From: Ignavibacteria bacterium UBA6906
GTDB taxonomy: Bacteria > Bacteroidota > Ignavibacteria > UBA10030 > UBA6906
Direction of reading: 5' to 3'
DNA: 5,482 nt
NCBI GenBank assembly: GCA_002451155.1
Contig: DKBG01000115.1
Location: 4,839-10,320 of the forward strand
In this document: positions 1-5,482 of the stretch, in pieces
How positions within the stretch are numbered: the first letter of the stretch is position 1
Layout: each line of letters starts with the position of its first letter
The notes under the pieces: model-generated
The model's input: the letters and a program-made list of their open reading frames with translations, nothing else
Database searches by the model: none
What the model was told of the DNA's origin: nothing
Translations under genes and position numbers: made by a program

Positions 1-673
1 CCGGACCGCCGATGAGATCTGGCTTACCATTCGGAGTTTTTGTATGGAAGCGGGGATCGCGCCCGAGCAGATTTCCGGCGTCGGCATTTCCTCCGTGGTT
101 CCCCATCTCACTGATATCTTTGAGACTCTCTCCAACAAATATCTCCATGCGGACCCCGTCACGGTGAGCGCGGACCTCCCCCTGGGTATCACCATCCACT
201 ACAAGGACCCAACTGCGGTCGGAGCTGACCGTCTCTGCAATGCGATCGCGGGATTCGCCCGGTACGGGGGACCGCTGATCATCGTCGATTTCGGTACCGC
301 CACGACGTATGACGTCATTTCCGAAAGCGGGGACTATCTGGGCGGCGTCATCGCGTTGGGACTGGAGTCGGCGGCCGCCGAGCTCCATCGCCGGGCGGCA
401 AAGCTGCCCAGGATCGAACTTCATTTCCCGTCGACCGTTATCGGCCGGGAAACCGTATCAAGCATGCAGGCGGGTCTGATGTTCGGCTGCGTCGACGCCC
501 TCGAAGGGACGGTCGCGAGGATCCGGAGGGAACTGGGCACCAACGCAAGGGTAATCGCAACCGGGGGTCTGGCGCCGGTTATGGCCCGCCATACGGCGGT
601 CATCTCCGCAATTGAACCATCACTCGTCCTGGACGGCGTCCGCCTGATCTGGGAACGGGTTCGCTCTGCGTAA
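1..673 (+). CDS. coaX: Type III pantothenate kinase CoaX, 5' end cut by the window edge
   Basis: CoaX phosphorylates pantothenate with ATP, the first step of coenzyme A synthesis, in the cytosol. The reading frame is open from base 2, so the ATG at 44 is internal: the codons before it read RTADEIWLTIRSFC, the conserved RTADE segment that follows the N-terminal phosphate-binding DxGN motif in this family. About 30 N-terminal residues, including DxGN, should lie outside the window. Visible hallmarks are ISSVVP (about 92-109), GADR with the presumed catalytic Asp at 227-229, DFGTATTYD (about 287-313), RAAKLPRIEL (about 395-424), SMQAG (about 461-475) and ATGGLAP (about 557-577), together forming the ASKHA-type fold. 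One oddity is ALG where the family usually has APG (353-361). The 224 visible residues plus the missing start match the usual 245-260 residues. The gene is convergent with nuoN, and its own operon is out of view. The family call is secure. Confidence 0.95.
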   Translation, partial: RTADEIWLTIRSFCMEAGIAPEQISGVGISSVVPHLTDIFETLSNKYLHADPVTVSADLPLGITIHYKDPTAVGADRLCNAIAGFARYGGPLIIVDFGTATTYDVISESGDYLGGVIALGLESAAAELHRRAAKLPRIELHFPSTVIGRETVSSMQAGLMFGCVDALEGTVARIRRELGTNARVIATGGLAPVMARHTAVISAIEPSLVLDGVRLIWERVRSA

Positions 674-698
674 CGGCAGAGGCCATGCAGAAACAAGC

Positions 699-733
699 AC
701 GCCCGCCCCGGGGTCTCCCGGGGCGGGCGTTTT
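699..733 (+). terminator. Rho-independent terminator in the coaX/nuoN convergent gap
   Basis: A perfect 14-base-pair inverted repeat (699-712 paired with 717-730) closes a 4-base GTCT loop. It is almost entirely G:C and runs straight into TTTT at 730-733. It begins 26 bases after the coaX stop, so it is best read as the coaX terminator. The hairpin lies 23 bases beyond the nuoN stop on the other strand. Read leftward, the stem is followed by GCTTGTTT rather than a clean U-tract, so it may also slow or stop nuo transcription, but less efficiently. Structure and position are seen directly; termination is inferred. Confidence 0.9.
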
Positions 734-755
734 CATTCTCGTACCGGATGTCCGG

Positions 756-2264
756 TCAGGGGGTCCCGAATATTCTCACAGACGCCTGCGCTATCTCGAC
801 GAGGGGACCAAAGTAGAGGCCGAGAAGCAGCGTCGGAACAAGAAGGACCAACACAGTCGCAAGCTGCAGCCGCCCGACCGCCAGAGCAGGGCCAGGTTCA
901 TCGAGGGGCCGAAGAAACATGTTCCGGATGACCCGCACATAGTAGTAGAGAGAGATGACGGTGTTTGCTCCGGCCACGATGGCCAGCCAGACCCAGTCAT
1001 GGTTGATCAGGGCGGCAAAGAGATACAGTTTCCCGATGAAGCCCGCGGTCGGCGGGAGACCGGTCAGTGAGATAAGGAAGATCGCAAGGGAAACGGAAAG
1101 AAACGGCGCACGGGAACCAAGTCCCCGATAATCCTCGATGTCCTCGCTCCCGGTCCGGTTCGCAATCAGCATGACTACGTAAAAGGCCCCCAGGTTCATG
1201 AACAGGTAGATCATGAAATAGACCAGGATTGCGGCGATCCCTTCGTTGTTCAATACCACGATGCCCATGAGCATATACCCGGCATGCGCGATGCTGGAAT
1301 AGGCGAGCAGTCTCTTCAGGTTGTTCTGCCAGATGGCGATCAGATTACCCACGGTCATTGTGAGAACCGACAGGACCGCGATGATTGCAACCCAGTCAAA
1401 GCCGCGCAGGATAGCCCATGCACCCTCAGGCAGGGACATTGCGCTCGTGTCCAGGAACGTGACTTTGACAAACCTGATCAGCATCGCAAAGCCGGCCGCC
1501 TTCGACGCCACAGCGAGGAACGCAGTGATCGTGATGGGAGCTCCTTCGTACACATCCGGCGCCCAGGAGTGGAACGGGACGGCCGAAATCTTGTAGCCAA
1601 AGCCCGCCACCGCGAGAAGCCCCGCCGCAAGCAGCGAAAAGGTCGATGTCCCCCCCACGGCCAGAACCGACGGGAGGGCCTGATTGATCGCGGCGAGATC
1701 GAGGCTGCCTGTGAGGCCGTAGATAATGGAGAACCCGTACAGCATCAGGCCTGAGGAAAGCGCACCGAAGATGAGATACTTGAGGGACGCCTCGCTGGAA
1801 TCCGGCGCTTCTCTGGTGTACCCTGACAGGATATAGGAGCTGAGCGAGGAGAGCTCAAGCGCGAGGTACATCATCAGGAGGTTGCCTGCCCCCGCCATCA
1901 GAAACATTCCGAGGGTCAGCGCACAGAGCAGTGCGTAGTACTCGCCGAGCCGGCGTCCGGGAGTGTTCAATTCCACGGAGTACAGTGAGAAGACGGTGAC
2001 CAGGATCGCCGTTAGAATGATGACCACTTTGAAGAACACCGCAAACGGATCCACGGCGATCATGTTACTGAAGATCGATACCTGATATCCCGCCTGACCC
2101 AGGACCATGATGCCCGCGGCAATCATCCCCGCGAGGACCAGCCCCGACACAATCGCCTGCGTACGCCGGAATATCAGGTCCGCCAGGATCGCAAGGAGCA
2201 TCACCCCTGTGAGGACAAGTTCGGGGAGAAAGTACGCTAGATCATGAAGAATCTGTTCTGACAT
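756..2264 (-). CDS. nuoN: NADH-quinone oxidoreductase subunit N
   Basis: NuoN is one of the three antiporter-like proton-pumping subunits of the complex I membrane arm, next to the quinone-side module. The 502-residue product is hydrophobic throughout and near the usual length (about 480-510, 14 membrane helices). Residues equivalent to those needed for pumping are present: Glu137 in LALELSS, Lys162 in ASLKYLIFG, Lys225 and His232 in GYKISAVPFHSWAPDVYEG, Lys255 in AVASKAAGF, Lys317 in NNLKRLLAYSSIAHAGYML, and Lys412 in GLPPTAGFIGK. The chosen start is the ATG at 2262-2264 (MSEQILHDL), 7 bases after a GGAG. An in-frame GTG at 2313-2315 would add 17 residues (LFYGPPGTAIAKRSAG) that do not look like a NuoN N-terminus. 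It is the last gene of the visible nuoL-M-N run and is followed by the convergent coaX. Identity is very secure; the start is likely. Confidence 0.96.
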   Translation of the reverse strand: MSEQILHDLAYFLPELVLTGVMLLAILADLIFRRTQAIVSGLVLAGMIAAGIMVLGQAGYQVSIFSNMIAVDPFAVFFKVVIILTAILVTVFSLYSVELNTPGRRLGEYYALLCALTLGMFLMAGAGNLLMMYLALELSSLSSYILSGYTREAPDSSEASLKYLIFGALSSGLMLYGFSIIYGLTGSLDLAAINQALPSVLAVGGTSTFSLLAAGLLAVAGFGYKISAVPFHSWAPDVYEGAPITITAFLAVASKAAGFAMLIRFVKVTFLDTSAMSLPEGAWAILRGFDWVAIIAVLSVLTMTVGNLIAIWQNNLKRLLAYSSIAHAGYMLMGIVVLNNEGIAAILVYFMIYLFMNLGAFYVVMLIANRTGSEDIEDYRGLGSRAPFLSVSLAIFLISLTGLPPTAGFIGKLYLFAALINHDWVWLAIVAGANTVISLYYYVRVIRNMFLRPLDEPGPALAVGRLQLATVLVLLVPTLLLGLYFGPLVEIAQASVRIFGTP

Positions 2265-2271
2265 TCCCGCA

Positions 2272-2275
2272 CTCC
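2272..2275 (-). promoter_or_regulatory. Ribosome binding site of nuoN (GGAG)
   Basis: On the minus strand GGAG is followed by a 7-base spacer and then the ATG at 2262-2264. This site favours the ATG start over the upstream in-frame GTG at 2313-2315, which has no comparable purine-rich sequence in front of it. Confidence 0.7.
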
Positions 2276-2369
2276 GCTTTGCTATGGCCGTTCCCGGGGG
2301 ACCGTAGAACAGCACTGGATGTCTTGTGGTGGTGGATCGTGCCCGTCCTCACGAACGCTCGACCTGACT

Positions 2370-2399
2370 CCCGGGCCCGGGCGGATACTGATCATCCGC
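2370..2399. repeat. Two adjoining inverted repeats in the nuoM-nuoN gap
   Basis: CCCGGGCCCGGG at 2370-2381 is a perfect 12-base palindrome. GCGGAT at 2381-2386 pairs with ATCCGC at 2394-2399 across a 7-base loop (ACTGATC). The two share base 2381. In the nuo transcript the hairpin comes first and the GC palindrome follows. Neither is followed by a U-tract, so they are not a standard terminator. They could be mRNA stability or processing structures, or chance in GC-rich DNA. Confidence 0.5.
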
Positions 2400-2435
2400 A
2401 ACTTCCCGCCGCCGGGTGGACGGTTTCTCTCCGTA

Positions 2436-4091
2436 TCAGTTCATCCCGATCGCCGTCATCGTGCCGGCCTGCTGCATCAGCTCCGCCAGGTAATTGAGCG
2501 ACGAGTTCATCACGTCGATCATCGGTCCCGGGTAGATCCCCAGGAAGATCACGACCACGGAGAGCGTCACGAGCATGAAAGTCTCGCGGCCGTTCATGTC
2601 GGTCAAATTCTTCCATTTCTCCGGCAACGCTCCCAGGAAGACGCGCTGAAGCGTCCAGAGCATGTACCCCGCGGTGAGCACGATCGTTACCACGGAGATG
2701 ATCGTGAGCGTCGGGAAGGTCTTGAACGCGCCGAGCAGGGAGAATGCCTCGCTGATGAACCCACTCAAACCGGGAAGGCCGAGGGCGGCGAAGAATGCGA
2801 CCGTCATGACGCCGGCATACCGGGGCATCTGGTTCATCAATCCGCCAAACTCATTGAGACCCCGTGTGTGGGCCCTGTCATAGATCACCCCGACGATAAG
2901 GAAGAGCATCGCGGTGATCGTGCCGTGGTTGAACATCTGGAGAACCGCGCCGGTCATCCCCTGCGTATTCATCGCGGACATCCCCAGCACTACCACACCC
3001 ATGTGGCTGACACTCGAATAGGCGATCAGCTTCTTGAAATCCGTTTGCGCCATCGCAACCAGCGCGCCGTACACCATACTGACAACCCCGAACAGGGCGA
3101 GCCACCATGCGTAGTGCACCGCGGCGTCGGAGAAGATCGGGAAACTAATGCGCAGCATGCCATATGTGCCCATTTTCAGCAGGACCCCCGCGAGAATCAC
3201 GCTGATCGGAGTCGGGGCCTCAACGTGCGCGTCAGGCAGCCAGGTGTGAAATGGAACAAGCGGGACTTTGATCGCGAAGCCGATAAACAGGCCGACATAC
3301 GCGATATAGCGCCACGACGTGTGCATCCCGCCGAGAAGGGATCCCTGAATGAAATTACCAGGGTCCATCATCTGAAGCATGTTAAACGTGTGGATCTTCT
3401 CCATGCCCTGCGCGCCCGATTTCATCGCACCGGCCACGGAATGGAGTGTCCCCTGCGCGTCGATATACACATTGGTGCTGAAGTACAGGGCAATCATGAC
3501 GAGGAGGATGAGGACGCTCCCCAGAAGCGTGTACAGGAAGAACTTTACCGCCGCGTATTCCCGGCGTGGTCCTCCCCAGACACCGATCAGGAAGTACATC
3601 GGGAGGAGCATCAGCTCCCAGAAAATGTAGAAGAGGAAGAAGTCCAGGGAAACGAACACCCCCATCATTCCGGTATCAAGGAGGAGCAGCAGCGCGAAGT
3701 ACCCCTTCAGCGAGCGATCGATCGTCCAGGAGGAAATCGCGGCGATGAAACTGATCAGCGCCGTCAGCAGAACCATCGTCACGCTCAACCCGTCGACGCC
3801 GAGGAGGTATTCGATGTGTACTCTCCCGAACCAGCCGACGCTCTTAATGTCGATCCAGGTGCCCTTTTCGAGAAACTGCATACCCTCCTGGCTGTTGATG
3901 CCGGGGATCGTCCGGTTGAACTGCACCAGGAGCACCGCGGCCAGGACGAGCTGAAGGAAGGTGAACGCGAGCGACGTCCAGCGGATCGCCTGCCTTCCCT
4001 CCTTCGGCAGCATGAGGACAATCACCATCCCGATGACGGGAAGAAACGTGATCCACGTGAGAATCCCGATACCCAGAATTTTCAATTCCAT
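2436..4091 (-). CDS. nuoM: NADH-quinone oxidoreductase subunit M
   Basis: NuoM is the middle antiporter-like proton channel of the complex I membrane arm, between NuoN and NuoL. The product has 551 residues, somewhat longer than the roughly 500 of E. coli NuoM. Diagnostic residues are all present: Glu159 in FWELMLLPMYFLIGVWGG, Lys275 in FAIKVPLVPFHTWLPDAH, Lys306 in AGVLLKMGTYGMLR, the AQTDFKKLIAYSSVSHMG segment (about 348-365), and Glu448 in GLSGFISEAF. The extra length lies largely in the loop at about residues 204-262, which is rich in Gly and Met and contains HTFNMLQMMDPGNF. It starts at the ATG 4089-4091, 11 bases after a GGAGG, and the MELKILGIGILTWITFLP start fits the first membrane helix. 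It follows nuoL after 54 bases and is presumably cotranscribed with it. It contains no TTA, CTA or TCA codon, which leaves the opposite strand open over the whole gene. Identity is very secure. Confidence 0.97.
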   Translation of the reverse strand: MELKILGIGILTWITFLPVIGMVIVLMLPKEGRQAIRWTSLAFTFLQLVLAAVLLVQFNRTIPGINSQEGMQFLEKGTWIDIKSVGWFGRVHIEYLLGVDGLSVTMVLLTALISFIAAISSWTIDRSLKGYFALLLLLDTGMMGVFVSLDFFLFYIFWELMLLPMYFLIGVWGGPRREYAAVKFFLYTLLGSVLILLVMIALYFSTNVYIDAQGTLHSVAGAMKSGAQGMEKIHTFNMLQMMDPGNFIQGSLLGGMHTSWRYIAYVGLFIGFAIKVPLVPFHTWLPDAHVEAPTPISVILAGVLLKMGTYGMLRISFPIFSDAAVHYAWWLALFGVVSMVYGALVAMAQTDFKKLIAYSSVSHMGVVVLGMSAMNTQGMTGAVLQMFNHGTITAMLFLIVGVIYDRAHTRGLNEFGGLMNQMPRYAGVMTVAFFAALGLPGLSGFISEAFSLLGAFKTFPTLTIISVVTIVLTAGYMLWTLQRVFLGALPEKWKNLTDMNGRETFMLVTLSVVVIFLGIYPGPMIDVMNSSLNYLAELMQQAGTMTAIGMN

Positions 4092-4102
4092 GAAGAGTCA
4101 AT

Positions 4103-4107
4103 CCTCC
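4103..4107 (-). promoter_or_regulatory. Ribosome binding site of nuoM (GGAGG)
   Basis: Inside the 54-base nuoL-nuoM spacer (4092-4145), the minus strand carries a full GGAGG. It sits 11 bases before the nuoM ATG, slightly longer than the typical 5-9 base spacing. There is no hairpin with a T-run in the spacer, so nuoL and nuoM are most likely on one transcript. Confidence 0.7.
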
Positions 4108-4145
4108 AACAGGTTAGAGTCACTGGCAGTCCGTTGTCACCCGGC

Positions 4146-5482
4146 TCAGAGCAGCCTGAACACGAAATAGAACACCATTACCCCGAGCACGACATACACG
4201 AGGTAGGTCTGAACCTTCCCGGTCTGAAACTTTCGAAAGAGGAGCCCGAAAAACCCGGACACATAGGCCGTTGCATTCACGAACCCGTCAATTACGCCGA
4301 AATCAAATTTATCGCTGGCCGTCGACACCCCTCTGGTAATCCAGGCAGCTCCGTTGACGACGCCATCGATGATCGTGTCATCGAACCAGCGAAGGATCCT
4401 GGTCATGGCTAGCGTCCCTTCAACCACCACCGCCCCATAGAGCTCGTCAAAGTACCACTTCCGCACGAGGAATGTATGCACAGGTGCCATGCTTTCCGCA
4501 ACCCTGTCCGCGCTGATCCGTTTCCAGTAGTACGTCGCAAAGGCCAGGAGTATGCCGAGTCCGGCCATCAACAGCGACAGGGCCATCGCGGAGAGATGCG
4601 CGTGGTGCATCGCCTCCCCGAACTCGGCCGGAGGCGTCGGCGCCAGGGCGACGGGGACCACGGATGCCGGACGTCCCATCGCCTGCGCGAACCATCCCTC
4701 AGACGCACCGAAGGGATTAAAGCTGTACACAATCCAGACGGAGAGGAGCGCGAGGATGACCAGAGGCACCGTCATGACCCGGGGAGACTCATGGACCAGT
4801 TCCAGCCTGCGCGGATCGCGAGGCTCCCCGAGAAACGTCAGGATCACCAATCGAAACATATAGAATGCCGTTAACGCCGCCACCGCGAACCCGATGACCG
4901 GGATGAGAACATGCCCGCTCAGCCCCCCGAACGCGAGGGTCCCGGCAAGGATCTCGTCCTTACTCAGGAATCCGGACGTCAGTGGGACCCCGGAGATCGC
5001 GAGGGTATAGACCAGAAACGTCCAGAACGTTACGGGCATCTTGCTCTTGAGCCCGCCCATGTTTCGGATGTCCTGCGGGTCGGTCTGGTGGTCATGCTGG
5101 TGGTGAAGTGCGTTATGCATCGCGTGGATCACCGAACCGGATCCAAGGAAGAGCCCCGCCTTGAACATCGCGTGCGTGACCAGATGGAAGAAGGCAGCGG
5201 TATACGCCCCCACTCCGAGCGCCAGCACCATATAGCCGAGCTGACTGACGGTTGAGTAGGCCAGGACCTTCTTGATGTCGTTCTGCGCGATGGCGATCGT
5301 CGCCGCGACCAGCGCCGTCGCGGCTCCGACATACGCGACCACCAGCAGCGCGTCGGCCGTCATCAGTGGGAACACCCGGGCGATCATGTACACCCCTGCC
5401 GCCACCATTGTCGCGGCGTGGATGAGGGCGCTGACAGGCGTCGGGCCCTCCATAGCGTCGGGGAGCCAGACATGCAGAGGAA
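4146..5482 (-). CDS. nuoL: NADH-quinone oxidoreductase subunit L, 5' end cut by the window edge
   Basis: NuoL is the outermost proton-pumping subunit of complex I; its long amphipathic lateral helix runs along NuoM and NuoN. The frame is open to the window end, so the Met at 5451-5453 is internal. It is preceded by PLHVWLPDA, which aligns with E. coli LPLQTWLADA just before Met243. Roughly 230 N-terminal residues are therefore missing, including the key Lys229 region. Counting from that Met, the visible pumping residues are His12 (ALIHAATM), Lys61 (NDIKKVLAYSTVSQLGYM), His90, His94 and Lys98 (HLVTHAMFK), and Lys165-Asp166 (GFLSKDEILAG). A His-rich insertion (about 110-122) follows GSGSVI. The C-terminal part (about 320-410) has the lateral-helix pattern with RWFDDTIIDGVVNG, and the last hydrophobic segment (about 415-434) is the anchoring helix. 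The stop is at 4146-4148. The family and intactness of the visible part are secure. Confidence 0.96.
   Translation of the reverse strand, partial: PLHVWLPDAMEGPTPVSALIHAATMVAAGVYMIARVFPLMTADALLVVAYVGAATALVAATIAIAQNDIKKVLAYSTVSQLGYMVLALGVGAYTAAFFHLVTHAMFKAGLFLGSGSVIHAMHNALHHQHDHQTDPQDIRNMGGLKSKMPVTFWTFLVYTLAISGVPLTSGFLSKDEILAGTLAFGGLSGHVLIPVIGFAVAALTAFYMFRLVILTFLGEPRDPRRLELVHESPRVMTVPLVILALLSVWIVYSFNPFGASEGWFAQAMGRPASVVPVALAPTPPAEFGEAMHHAHLSAMALSLLMAGLGILLAFATYYWKRISADRVAESMAPVHTFLVRKWYFDELYGAVVVEGTLAMTRILRWFDDTIIDGVVNGAAWITRGVSTASDKFDFGVIDGFVNATAYVSGFFGLLFRKFQTGKVQTYLVYVVLGVMVFYFVFRLL
5085..5108 (-). repeat. Duplicated 12-base unit in the His-rich loop of nuoL
   Basis: Two adjoining 12-base units (5085-5096 and 5097-5108) share the same first 8 bases, CTGGTGGT on the plus strand, and 10 of 12 bases overall. 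They are in frame and encode LHHQ then HDHQ in NuoL, lengthening the loop between GSGSVIH and RNMGGL. This looks like a small in-frame tandem duplication, though the short length allows chance. Confidence 0.45.

Larger units (their letters stand above)
2265..2435 (-). other. 171-base intergenic gap between nuoM and nuoN
   Basis: On the coding strand this runs from just after the nuoM stop to the nuoN ATG. It holds the nuoN ribosome binding site, a 12-base palindrome (2370-2381) and a 6-base-pair hairpin (2381-2399). I see no T-run after either inverted repeat, so no intrinsic terminator, and no promoter I can defend. The only short reading frame (ATG at 2393-2395 to a TAG at 2282-2284, 37 codons) has no clear ribosome binding site and an unremarkable, proline-rich product. 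The gap is wide for genes that are usually almost abutting. It could carry an internal promoter, an mRNA processing site or nothing functional. Confidence 0.6.

Noticed and set aside
44..673. The ATG at 44 as the true coaX start
   Set aside because: The frame is open upstream and encodes the conserved RTADE segment, so the gene begins outside the window.
1284..1754. A 156-codon open frame on the plus strand opposite nuoN
   Set aside because: It has the same codon-on-codon antisense register as the nuoM shadow and the same highly charged composition; nuoN is unmistakable on the other strand.
2282..2395. A 37-codon minus-strand reading frame in the nuoM-nuoN gap
   Set aside because: There is no convincing ribosome binding site, the product has no recognisable motif, and its end lies close to the nuoN ribosome binding site. 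An open frame this short is expected by chance in GC-rich DNA.
2319..4412. A 697-codon open frame on the plus strand opposite nuoM and the end of nuoL
   Set aside because: It lies codon-on-codon opposite nuoM, and is open only because nuoM and its flanks lack TTA, CTA and TCA in that register. Its product is a His/Glu/Arg/Asp-rich string, which is what the complement of hydrophobic membrane-protein codons gives. It matches no family I recognise.
756..5482. A Mrp-type sodium/proton antiporter or hydrogenase-4/formate hydrogenlyase membrane module instead of complex I
   Set aside because: These systems contain related antiporter subunits, but the L-M-N order, a NuoN with GYKISAVPFHSWAPDVYEG, and the NuoL C-terminal lateral-helix region together fit complex I best.

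Overview
This is an ordinary bacterial chromosomal window that is GC-rich by eye. It carries the distal end of a respiratory complex I operon facing a pantothenate kinase gene. Three genes, nuoL (5' end cut by the right window edge), nuoM and nuoN, lie on the minus strand in the order L-M-N. They encode the three large antiporter-like proton-pumping subunits of the membrane arm of NADH:quinone oxidoreductase (type I NADH dehydrogenase). On the plus strand at the left edge is the 3' part of coaX, a type III pantothenate kinase, which makes 4'-phosphopantetheine precursors for coenzyme A.

Layout from left to right: coaX (partial, ends at 673); a strong GC-rich hairpin with a T-run at 699-733 in the convergent gap; nuoN (756-2264, minus); a 171-base intergenic gap (2265-2435) with two small inverted repeats and no convincing gene; nuoM (2436-4091, minus); a 54-base spacer with a GGAGG ribosome binding site; and nuoL (4146 to beyond the window end, minus). 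All three nuo genes share one reading register and keep the lysine, glutamate and histidine residues known to matter for proton translocation, so they look intact and functional.

The organism cannot be fixed from this window. A type III rather than type I or II pantothenate kinase, a NuoM with an enlarged loop, and a NuoL with a His-rich insertion would fit a non-proteobacterial lineage such as the Bacteroidota/Ignavibacteria/Gemmatimonadota neighbourhood, but that is inference from remembered family sequences. I see no mobile element, CRISPR array, tRNA or rRNA, and no evidence of a novel system. The points worth a second look are small: the unusually wide nuoM-nuoN gap, a 12-base duplicated unit in the NuoL His-rich loop, the long NuoM loop, and one substitution in a conserved CoaX segment.
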